From the NCBI RefSeq assembly GCF_003853705.1, contig NZ_QTQI01000004.1:1-64000 (forward strand): a DNA stretch of 64,000 nt. The letters are read 5' to 3'. The notes beneath the pieces are model-generated. The model was not told where the DNA came from. It saw only the letters and a program-made list of their open reading frames with translations, and made no database searches. Source of the DNA: Burkholderia sp. Bp8992. GTDB lineage: Bacteria > Pseudomonadota > Gammaproteobacteria > Burkholderiales > Burkholderiaceae. Each line of letters opens with the position of its first letter. The first letter of the stretch is position 1. The position numbers and the translations under genes are program-made. Shown in pieces: positions 51,165 through 58,772 of this stretch.

Positions 51165-51292
51165 ATTGGGGAGTAGCCGCTCCGCTCGATGTCCCGCGCC
51201 CCCGGCGCGCATCGTGACGGAGGCGTCCGTCAACAGACTTGGCCGTTCGGCCATGGCGGACGCAGCCACGTTGGCCTGGCGAGACCGATGGT
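51165..51292 (+). ncRNA. yybP-ykoY manganese riboswitch
   Basis: Conserved elements of the Mn2+-sensing yybP-ykoY aptamer: GGGGAGTAGCCGCT (51168-51181), GCGTCCGTCAACA (about 51223-51235), and CTGGCGAGACC (51276-51286), in the correct order. It sits about 80 bp before the GTG start of a UPF0016/MntX-type exporter, the usual partner of this riboswitch. High Mn2+ would be expected to switch the exporter on; whether by transcription or translation control is not visible. Confidence 0.85.
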
Positions 51293-51371
51293 TCACAGTG
51301 CGCCGCATCAGGGCCCGGCGCGCGGTGGATCGTCGCTCGCACGCACAACATCGGCCCGTGGAACCCCATTC

Positions 51372-51944
51372 GTGTCCCAAGCCTTCCTGATCTCCACCGG
51401 CGCCGTCGCCCTCGCTGAAATCGGCGACAAGACCCAACTGCTTTCCCTCGTCCTGGCCGCGCGCTATCGCAAGCCGGTGCCGATCATTCTCGGCGTGCTC
51501 GTCGCGACGCTCGTGAACCACGGTTTCGCCGGCGCACTCGGCGAATGGCTCGGCGCGCTCGTCACGCCGTCGATCATGCGCTGGGCGCTCGCGTTCTCGT
51601 TCATCGCGATGGGGCTGTGGATCCTCGTGCCCGACAAGCTCGACGCCGACGAAGCGAACGCCACCCGTTCGCGGCTCGGCGTGTTCGGTGCGACGCTCGT
51701 CGCGTTCTTCCTCGCGGAAATGGGCGACAAGACGCAGATCGCGACCGTCGCGCTGGCCGCGCGCTTCGAGGATTACATCGGCGTCGTGGCCGGCACGACG
51801 TTCGGGATGATGCTCGCGAACGTGCCTGCGATCCTGCTCGGCGACCGCTTCGCGCACCGCCTGCCGACCAAGCTGGTGCACGGGATCGCGGCCGTGCTGT
51901 TCGTCGTGCTCGGCGCGCTGGCGCTGCTGGGCGTCGGGGTCTGA
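51372..51944 (+). CDS. mntX: TMEM165/GDT1-family (UPF0016) putative manganese exporter
   Basis: 190 aa membrane protein with the duplicated family signature: first half ALAEIGDKTQLLSLVLA, second half AEMGDKTQIATVALAA, each an E-x-G-D-K-T site within three helices. It matches the MntX/TMEM165/GDT1 family that moves Mn2+ or Ca2+ in exchange for protons. The start GTG at 51372 (coding SQAFLISTGAVALAE) is chosen because it opens the first hydrophobic helix; the frame upstream to 51189 overlaps the riboswitch. Regulation by the upstream manganese riboswitch supports Mn2+ export. Confidence 0.88.
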   Translation: MSQAFLISTGAVALAEIGDKTQLLSLVLAARYRKPVPIILGVLVATLVNHGFAGALGEWLGALVTPSIMRWALAFSFIAMGLWILVPDKLDADEANATRSRLGVFGATLVAFFLAEMGDKTQIATVALAARFEDYIGVVAGTTFGMMLANVPAILLGDRFAHRLPTKLVHGIAAVLFVVLGALALLGVGV

Positions 51945-51996
51945 CGGAAGGGAAAGGCCGGCGCGGCCGGGCAGCCGCGCCGTGATGGCGACTGCG

Positions 51997-52698
51997 TTAC
52001 TTCACGACGGCCGCGCCCGAAGTCGGCGCAGCCGGCACCGCGCGCTCGTTGGCGGCCGGCGCCGCCGGCCCGCCGCGCTTGTCGACCGGCAGCCGGACCG
52101 AGCGGACCGCACCGTTCGACAGCGGGAAATCGGCGAGCGCGCTGCGCGCGAGGAACGGCATCGCGTACAGCAGCGTGCCGTTGTCGCCGGTCGTGCGCGC
52201 GGACACGTTGTACACCTCCTTGCCCGTCGCGCGCTCGGTGATACGGATGCCGAGCGTGTAGTCGAACACCTGGTACGTCTGTGCGACATAGCCGGCCGGC
52301 ATCGGCCCCCAGGGGCCCCACGGACCCCACGGCCCGCGCCGCCAGTATGGCCCCGGCCCGACGAACCAGGGATCGTAGTAGACGGGCTGCGGCACCGTCA
52401 CGAGATCGCTGCCGACTGAATAGGTCAGCCCGACAAGATAGCGTGCCTGCGACGGCGGCACCTGCCGGAACGCATAGGCGGACAACTCGTTCGCGACGAT
52501 CGGCTCGTAGGTCGACTGCTCGATGCTGTTCTTCTGCGCATCGGTGCGCGTGAACGCATAGGTGCGTGTCGCGTCGCTGCCGCTCCAGTCGGAGAAGGCC
52601 GTGACCTGGGTCGTCACATAGCTGGTGCAGCCCGTCAGCAGCGCCACGCACAGCGCCGCCGCCCAGCCCGCACCGCGAAAAATCCATTCGCGTTTCAT
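51997..52698 (-). CDS. DUF4136 domain-containing lipoprotein
   Basis: 233 aa. Signal peptide with lipobox ALLTGCTS, so a lipoprotein. A conserved DUF4136 core follows (AFSDWSGSDATRTYAFTRTD, then YEPIVANELSAYAFRQ, VGLTYSVGSDLVTV). A Pro/Trp/Gly-rich segment repeats GPWGPWGPWGP. The chain ends in a Pro/Ala tail. Function unknown; such lipoproteins face the periplasm. Start at the ATG at 52698 (MKREWIFRGAG), which makes the signal N-terminal; a longer open frame is rejected. Divergent from pepN. Confidence 0.85.
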   Translation of the reverse strand: MKREWIFRGAGWAAALCVALLTGCTSYVTTQVTAFSDWSGSDATRTYAFTRTDAQKNSIEQSTYEPIVANELSAYAFRQVPPSQARYLVGLTYSVGSDLVTVPQPVYYDPWFVGPGPYWRRGPWGPWGPWGPMPAGYVAQTYQVFDYTLGIRITERATGKEVYNVSARTTGDNGTLLYAMPFLARSALADFPLSNGAVRSVRLPVDKRGGPAAPAANERAVPAAPTSGAAVVK

Positions 52699-52885
52699 GT
52701 TGATCCTCGTCGATCCGTCACCCGTTCGTCGCACCGCGCGAACCGTAACGGGATGCCGATAATACGCGGACTGCCGAAAACGGTAAAAAGTTCGCCCGGC
52801 ACGCAGCCGCAAGCCTTTGTACAATGGCCCGGTTCGCCAGGCCCGTCTTGCGGGCCCGTCCCCCACTCCACCGATCTCGACGACC

Positions 52886-55579
52886 ATGTCCGACAACGCC
52901 TCTTCCACCGTGATCCGCCGCGCCGACTACACGCCGCCGGCCTTCCTCATCGATTCCGTCGCACTCGAATTCGATCTCGCGCCGGCCCGCACGATCGTCA
53001 GGAATACGATGCGCGTGCGCCGCAATCCGGACGCCGCGCCCGCGCCGCACCTGGAGCTGATGGGCGAAGCGCTCGAATTCGTCGGCGCCTGGCTGGACGG
53101 CGCGCCGCACGGCGCCGTGCGCGCGCACGAGCACGGGCTGACGGTCGAGAACGTGCCCGACACGTTCGAGCTGACGCTCGAAAGCGCGTGCGCACCCGAC
53201 CAGAATACGACGCTGTCGGGCCTCTACGTGTCGAGCGGCAACTTCTTCACGCAGTGCGAAGCCGAAGGCTTTCGCCGCATCACCTATTTCCTCGACCGCC
53301 CCGACGTGATGGCTTCGTACATCGTCACGCTGCGTGCCGACAAGGCCGCGTACCCGGTGCTGCTGTCGAACGGCAATCTCGTCGACTCGGGCGACCTGCC
53401 CGACGGCCGCCACTTCGCGAAGTGGGAAGACCCGTTCCGCAAGCCGAGCTACCTGTTCGCGCTGGTCGCCGGCAAGCTCGTCGCGATCGAGGAGACGATC
53501 ACGACCGGCTCGGGCAAGGAAAAGCTGTTGCAGGTCTGGGTCGAGCCGGCCGATCTCGACAAGACGCGCCACGCGATGGATTCGCTGATCCACTCGATCC
53601 GCTGGGACGAAAAGCGCTTCGGCCTCGAGCTCGATCTCGACCGTTTCATGATCGTCGCGGTCGGCGACTTCAACATGGGCGCGATGGAGAACAAGGGGCT
53701 CAACATCTTCAACACGAAGTACGTGCTGGCGAACCCCGAGACCGCGACCGACACCGATTTCGCGAACATCGAATCGGTGGTCGGCCACGAATATTTCCAC
53801 AACTGGACCGGCAACCGCGTCACCTGCCGTGACTGGTTCCAGCTGAGCCTGAAGGAAGGCCTGACGGTGTTCCGCGACCAGGAGTTCTCGGCCGACATGG
53901 CCGCGGGCGACGACGTCGAATCGGCGGCCCGCGCGGTCAAGCGCATCGAGGACGTGCGCGTGCTGCGCCAGTTGCAGTTCGCCGAGGATGCGGGCCCGAT
54001 GGCGCACCCGGTGCGCCCGGAAAGCTATGTCGAGATCAACAACTTCTACACGATGACCGTCTACGAGAAAGGCTCGGAAGTCGTGCGGATGTACCAGACG
54101 CTGTTCGGCCGCGACGGCTTCCGCAAGGGGATGGACCTGTACTTCAAGCGTCACGACGGGCAGGCCGTGACCTGCGACGACTTCCGTCACGCAATGGCCG
54201 ACGCGAACGGGCGCGACCTCGCGCAGTTCGAGCGCTGGTACAGCCAGGCCGGCACGCCGCGCGTGTCGGTGCGCACCGCGTACGACGCGGCCGCGCGCCG
54301 CTATACGGTCACGCTCGCGCAGGGCTACGGCGACGCGTCGCCGGCCGCGCGCGACACGCAGCAGGGGCCGCTGCTGATTCCGTTCGCGATCGGCCTGATC
54401 GGCCGCGACGGCCGCGACCTGCCGCTGCGTCTCGACGGCGAAGCCGCCGCATCGGGCACGACGCGCGTGCTCGACTTCACCGACACCGAGCAGACCTTCA
54501 CGTTCGTCGACGTGCCGGAAGCGCCGCTGCCGTCGCTGCTGCGCAATTTCTCGTCGCCGGTGATCGTCGAGTACGACTACAGCGACGACGATCTCGCGTT
54601 CCTGCTCGCGCACGACAGCGATCCGTTCAACCGCTGGGAGGCCGGCCAGCGCCTCGCGACGCGCGCGCTGCTGACGCTCGCCTCGCGCGCCGCCGCGAAC
54701 GAACCGCTCACGCTCGGCGAGAACTTCGTCGCCGCGTTCCGCCGCGTGCTGACCGATGAAAGCCTGTCACCCGCGTTCCGCGAACTCGCGCTGACGCTGC
54801 CGTCGGAAACCTATCTCGCCGACCAGATGGCCGAAGCCGATCCGGCCGCCGTGCATCGTGCGCGCCAGTTCGTGCGCCGCCAGCTCGCGACCGCGCTGCG
54901 CGCCGAATGGCTCGCCGCGTACGAACAGCACCAGACGCCCGGCGCCTACGAACCGACGCCGGAGGCCTCGGGCCGCCGTGCGCTGAAGAACCTCGCGCTC
55001 GCATATCTCGCCGAACTCGACGAGCCGGCCGATGCCGTGCGCCTCGCGACCGCGCAATACGACGCGGCGAACAACATGACCGATCGCGCGGCCGCGCTCG
55101 GCGCGCTGCTCTCTGCCGCCGCCGCGGGCGCGAACGAGCCGGCCGAGCAGGCGCTCGCCGACTTCTACCGTCGTTTCGAGAAGGAAGCGCTCGTGATCGA
55201 CAAGTGGTTCGCGATGCAGGCGGCGCAACGCGGTACGGCCGCGCAGCCGACGCTCGCGAAGGTGCGCAGGCTGCTCGCGCATCCGGCGTTCAACCTGAAG
55301 AACCCGAACCGCGCACGCTCGCTGATCTTCAGCTTCTGTGCAGCCAACCCCGCGCAATTCCACGCGGCGGACGGGTCGGGCTACGCGTTCTGGGCCGAGC
55401 AGGTGCTCGCGCTCGACGCGATCAACCCGCAGGTCGCCGCACGCCTCGCGCGCTCGCTCGAACTGTGGCGGCGCTTCACGCCGGCGCTGCGCGACCGGAT
55501 GCGCGACGCGCTCGAGCAGGTCGCGGCCGGCGCGAAGTCGCGCGACGTGCGCGAGATCGTCGAGAAGGCGCTCGCGTAA
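52886..55579 (+). CDS. pepN: Aminopeptidase N
   Basis: M1-family zinc aminopeptidase, 897 aa, the main cytosolic aminopeptidase. The GAMEN substrate motif is in DFNMGAMENKGLNIFN, and the zinc site is HEYFHNW with His301, Glu302 and His305, with the downstream Glu in FQLSLKEGLTVFRD. The N-terminal part includes the substrate-binding QCEAEGFRRITYFLDRPDV. Length fits gamma/beta-proteobacterial PepN. The C-terminal about 350 residues are the helical domain. The ATG at 52886 gives MSDNASSTVIRRADY. Confidence 0.95.
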   Translation: MSDNASSTVIRRADYTPPAFLIDSVALEFDLAPARTIVRNTMRVRRNPDAAPAPHLELMGEALEFVGAWLDGAPHGAVRAHEHGLTVENVPDTFELTLESACAPDQNTTLSGLYVSSGNFFTQCEAEGFRRITYFLDRPDVMASYIVTLRADKAAYPVLLSNGNLVDSGDLPDGRHFAKWEDPFRKPSYLFALVAGKLVAIEETITTGSGKEKLLQVWVEPADLDKTRHAMDSLIHSIRWDEKRFGLELDLDRFMIVAVGDFNMGAMENKGLNIFNTKYVLANPETATDTDFANIESVVGHEYFHNWTGNRVTCRDWFQLSLKEGLTVFRDQEFSADMAAGDDVESAARAVKRIEDVRVLRQLQFAEDAGPMAHPVRPESYVEINNFYTMTVYEKGSEVVRMYQTLFGRDGFRKGMDLYFKRHDGQAVTCDDFRHAMADANGRDLAQFERWYSQAGTPRVSVRTAYDAAARRYTVTLAQGYGDASPAARDTQQGPLLIPFAIGLIGRDGRDLPLRLDGEAAASGTTRVLDFTDTEQTFTFVDVPEAPLPSLLRNFSSPVIVEYDYSDDDLAFLLAHDSDPFNRWEAGQRLATRALLTLASRAAANEPLTLGENFVAAFRRVLTDESLSPAFRELALTLPSETYLADQMAEADPAAVHRARQFVRRQLATALRAEWLAAYEQHQTPGAYEPTPEASGRRALKNLALAYLAELDEPADAVRLATAQYDAANNMTDRAAALGALLSAAAAGANEPAEQALADFYRRFEKEALVIDKWFAMQAAQRGTAAQPTLAKVRRLLAHPAFNLKNPNRARSLIFSFCAANPAQFHAADGSGYAFWAEQVLALDAINPQVAARLARSLELWRRFTPALRDRMRDALEQVAAGAKSRDVREIVEKALA

Positions 55580-55609
55580 CGCCGTCGCCCGCGTCGCATT
55601 CATGCGATG

Positions 55610-55644
55610 AAGCCGGTGCCGCCTGACGCGGCGCCGGCTTTTTT
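55610..55644 (+). terminator. Terminator after pepN
   Basis: Stem AAGCCGGTGCCGC / GCGGCGCCGGCTT with a short loop and a T6 tail, 31 bp past the stop. Confidence 0.85.
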
Positions 55645-55858
55645 ATTGCACGGGCGCGGCAGGAATCGAGCGTAATGACGGGGTCCGACCGCGCAACTTG
55701 CCGCCGCGGCGATACGCGCCGCGCCCGCCTGCGCCGCGGGAAACCGGGGCGGCTCGCCCGCCCGGCGATGTAACCGGACGAAAAAAGCCGGCGGCGCGGG
55801 AGGCGCGACGGGTAAAATTGCGGCCATTCAAGGATTCTTTGGCCTTTCGGAGTCTGTC

Positions 55859-56872
55859 ATGTCCATTGCCCGCCGCACCACGCTGTCGAAGTTCCTGATC
55901 GAACAGCAACGTGAGACCAACAACCTCCCCGCCGACCTGCGCCTGCTGATCGAAGTCGTCGCACGCGCGTGCAAGGCGATCAGCTACAACGTGTCGAAGG
56001 GCGCGCTCGGCGAAGCGCTCGGCACCGCCGGCAGCGAGAACGTCCAGGGCGAAGTGCAGAAGAAGCTCGACATCCTGTCGAACGAGATCCTGCTCGACGC
56101 GAACGAATGGGGCGGCAACCTCGCCGCGATGGCATCGGAAGAAATGGAAACGTTCTTCCCGATCCCGGCGAACTACCCGCGCGGCGAATACCTGCTCGTG
56201 TTCGATCCGCTCGACGGCTCGTCAAACATCGACGTGAACGTGTCGATCGGCACGATCTTCTCGGTGCTGCGCTGCCCGGACGGCAAGCAGGCCACCGAAG
56301 AATCGTTCCTGCAGCCCGGCACGGAGCAGGTCGCCGCGGGTTATGCCGTGTACGGCCCGCAGACGGTGTTCGTGCTGACGACCGGCAACGGCGTGAACTG
56401 CTTCACGCTCGACCGCGAAGTCGGCTCGTGGGTGCTCACGCAGAGCAACATGCAGATCCCGGCCGACACGCGCGAATACGCGATCAACGCATCGAACGCG
56501 CGCCACTGGTACGACCCGGTCAAGCGCTACGTCGACGAACTGAATGCCGGCAAGGACGGCCCGCGCGGCGACAACTTCAACATGCGCTGGATCGCATCGA
56601 TGGTCGCCGACGTGCACCGGATCCTGAACCGCGGCGGCATCTTCATGTACCCGGCCGACAAGCGCACGCCCGATCGTCCGGGCAAGCTGCGCCTGATGTA
56701 CGAAGCGAATCCGATGTCGTTCATCGTCGAACAGGCAGGCGGTGCCGCGACGACGGGCACGCAGCGCATCATGGAAGTGCAGCCGACGGGCCTGCACCAG
56801 CGCGTGCCTGTGTTCCTTGGCTCGAAGAACGAAGTCGAGCGCGTCACCGGCTATCACGACGAAGCAAAATAA
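55859..56872 (+). CDS. fbp: Fructose-1,6-bisphosphatase class I
   Basis: Gluconeogenic phosphatase, 337 aa, with the class I metal site [20 protein letters not shown] and [20 protein letters not shown]. The substrate-binding block [20 protein letters not shown] is also conserved. Start at the ATG at 55859 ([13 protein letters not shown]). Stand-alone gene after the pepN terminator. The chain ends close to a non-coding stretch before the tRNA gene. Confidence 0.96.
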   Translation: MSIARRTTLSKFLIEQQRETNNLPADLRLLIEVVARACKAISYNVSKGALGEALGTAGSENVQGEVQKKLDILSNEILLDANEWGGNLAAMASEEMETFFPIPANYPRGEYLLVFDPLDGSSNIDVNVSIGTIFSVLRCPDGKQATEESFLQPGTEQVAAGYAVYGPQTVFVLTTGNGVNCFTLDREVGSWVLTQSNMQIPADTREYAINASNARHWYDPVKRYVDELNAGKDGPRGDNFNMRWIASMVADVHRILNRGGIFMYPADKRTPDRPGKLRLMYEANPMSFIVEQAGGAATTGTQRIMEVQPTGLHQRVPVFLGSKNEVERVTGYHDEAK

Positions 56873-57077
56873 TTGCACTGCAGCACTAGACGGAGGTGCG
56901 ATGCGCAAGTACAATCGCGCCTCTTGATGTGGCCCTGACCGGTCGCATCACAGTGAAGTGAAAGCGGGAAGTCCGCCGGATCGAGGGTTTCGCGAAGCAG
57001 CAGCAGCAAGCTGAAAAAAGTTCGCAAAACCTATTGCCAAGATCTCGGATTTCACCATATAATTTCATTTCTCTGCT

Positions 57078-57153
57078 GCCGGTGTAGCTCAGTTGGTAGA
57101 GCAGCGCATTCGTAATGCGAAGGTCGTAGGTTCGACTCCTATCTCCGGCACCA
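57078..57153 (+). tRNA. tRNA-Thr (anticodon CGT)
   Basis: 76 nt from GCCGGTG to CACCA with a U6-U67 mismatch in the acceptor stem. D arm AGCTCAGTTGGTAGAGC, anticodon stem-loop GCGCA-TTCGTAA-TGCGA with anticodon CGT, reading ACG codons, and T arm GTAGGTTCGACTCCTAT. Sequence and position match the thrW-type threonine tRNA, a common phage and island integration site. CCA is encoded. Confidence 0.95.
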
Positions 57154-57159
57154 AGACAT

Positions 57160-57192
57160 AAAGGTCTGACAAGCATCGCTTGTCAGACCTTT
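57160..57192 (+). terminator. Terminator after the threonine tRNA
   Basis: Perfect stem AAAGGTCTGACAAGC / GCTTGTCAGACCTTT with a three-base loop (ATC), followed by TCTCTTTTC, seven bases past the tRNA end. Confidence 0.85.
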
Positions 57193-58150
57193 TCTCTTTT
57201 CCGGCGCCGAAATCGCGCGCACATCCCTTCGCCGCTTCGCCTCCGCTTGCGGGCCTCCCCGGACTTATGTGCCACGTGCCGCCGATTACGATCGCCGGAC
57301 CACTCCGCCCTCTTCCTCGCATCATGCGCACCTGGCGATCTGGATCACGATCCACAAGGCCTACGCACTGACGCTCGAACGCTACGCACCCCCGTGCCGA
57401 TCGTCGGCGTGCGCGGCCGAATTCGGGCATCGACGATGCCGACAACATCGCGTGGAAACTCGCGTACGTGATCCGCGGCATCGCGTCGGACGCCCTGCTC
57501 GACAGCGCCTCGGACGAACGCGTGTTCGCGACGCACGAGAACCTGCGCCATGGCACGAAGAGCACCGAGTTCACGGCGCCGTCGTCGTTTGCATTCGAAC
57601 TGATGCGCAAGGCCGTGCTCACCCAACGCCTGCAGGATACGCACGTCAACCGAAACCGATCTTCAGGAACCCGCATGACGACGGACCCGAACGCGACCTG
57701 CTCTACACCGCCCCGTGCCGCGCGATGACCGGGATAGGCGAAGCCGATGCGTCGCTCTTTCTCGCCCGCTTCGTACTCCTGTCGATCGAGGCGATCGGCC
57801 AATCCGCGACCGTCGCGAGGCTGATCGCCGAGGCAGGCGAAGGGTTGCCCAATACGAATGTGCCTGCGGCGACGCGCGAACGGCAAGACGACTGACCGGC
57901 CGGGCCCACCTCCACCTCACCCTTACATATTCATTTCGACACACATCGTCCGCGCACGAACCGCGCCGTAGGCAGACGAATTCCCTGGAAAAACCGCATG
58001 AGGGTGCATAACATTACTTAACGATCCTGACCCGCCTATCGCGTTACATTGCGTGGGCGGCGCGGCGGGTCGCATGCCGCTTTCACCCAGCTTGCGGCGC
58101 ACGACAGCCGGCGTCCGGTCATTTCGACTCAACCCAAGGAGAGGACCACC
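57193..58150. other. About 1 kb without an intact gene between tRNA-Thr and the GlsB-like gene
   Basis: Apart from the monooxygenase fragment, no frame shows family resemblance. Right half includes a short hydrophobic/AT-rich stretch near 57925-58025, probably upstream of the GlsB-like gene. The region follows a tRNA gene often used for integration and may be a decayed accessory insert. No att repeats were identified by eye. Confidence 0.4.
57414..57647 (+). pseudogene. Decayed FAD-monooxygenase fragment
   Basis: About 78 codons matching an internal part of PHBH/MhpA-like flavin hydroxylases: RPNSGIDDADNIAWKLAYV, then RGIASDALLDS and FATHENLRHGTKSTEF, SFAFELMRKAVL. The 5' half (FAD domain) and the C-terminal half are missing, and there is no start codon in the matching frame. 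It lies 260 bp downstream of tRNA-Thr(CGT). The reading frame has intact codons, so loss is recent or partial. Probably the remnant of a transferred or deleted catabolic gene. Confidence 0.75.
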
Positions 58151-58405
58151 ATGACTCATGGCTTGATTATGTGGCTCATCATCGGCGCGATTGCCGGCTG
58201 GCTTGCCGGCCTGCTCGTGAAAGGCGGCGGCTTCGGGCTGATCGTCGACATCATCGTCGGGATCGTCGGCGCGGTGATCGGCGGCTGGCTCGCCGGGGTA
58301 CTCGGCATCAGCGTCGGCAGCGGCTTCATCGGTTCGGTGATCGTCGCCGTCGTCGGTGCGGTGATCCTGCTGTTCGTGATCCGGCTATTCAAGCGAGCGG
58401 CCTGA
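58151..58405 (+). CDS. GlsB/YeaQ/YmgE-family stress-response membrane protein
   Basis: 84 aa, glycine-rich membrane protein (transglycosylase-associated protein family): IIGAIAGWLAGLLVKGGGFG, then DIIVGIVGAVIGGWLAG and IVAVVGAVILLFVIRLF. Three hydrophobic helices. Members are induced by stress in several bacteria but have no defined biochemical role. The start at 58151 (MTHGLIMWLII) is preceded by AAGGAGAGGA, a strong Shine-Dalgarno; the upstream in-frame stretch to 58049 is rejected. Confidence 0.88.
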   Translation: MTHGLIMWLIIGAIAGWLAGLLVKGGGFGLIVDIIVGIVGAVIGGWLAGVLGISVGSGFIGSVIVAVVGAVILLFVIRLFKRAA

Positions 58406-58484
58406 CGCTTCTCTCCACGCGCCTTCGGGCGCGTTTTCGCATCAGGCCGGCGCGCGGCCCGTTCGCCGCGCGCCACTCGCTCGT

Positions 58485-58772
58485 TCAACGCTTCGCGTGC
58501 TGCAAGCAGCCCTCGAGCACGTCGTTCGCCAGCAACCCGCTGCGCGCCTCGCGTGCGCCATCGCGCCCGATCCACACGGCGCGCGGCATTCCCCCTCTCC
58601 GTCCCGCTTCCAGCGGCGCACGCAAACGTCCGGGCACCGGCTCCGCGTTCGCGACCTGCGCGACCTGCTGATCAGCGGCGCTCGCCGCGTCGTGCGTGTC
58701 ATGCGCATCGGCCGCCAACGACGCCGCGAGCCAGGGCGCACCGCCTGCCGCGAACGACTTCACAGCGACCAT
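58485..58772 (-). CDS. Possible small protein overlapping the TonB-receptor 3' end
   Basis: 95 codons starting at 58772, overlapping the last 13 bases of the receptor gene on the same strand. Not recognised. The N-terminus (MVAVKSFAAGGAPWLAASLA) is Ala-rich and the C-terminal half RAVWIGRDGAREARSGLLAN looks like structured protein. The spacing fits translational coupling with the receptor, but GC-rich shadow frames are common here, and I have no homologue in mind. Treat as a candidate only. Confidence 0.35.
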   Translation of the reverse strand: MVAVKSFAAGGAPWLAASLAADAHDTHDAASAADQQVAQVANAEPVPGRLRAPLEAGRRGGMPRAVWIGRDGAREARSGLLANDVLEGCLQHAKR

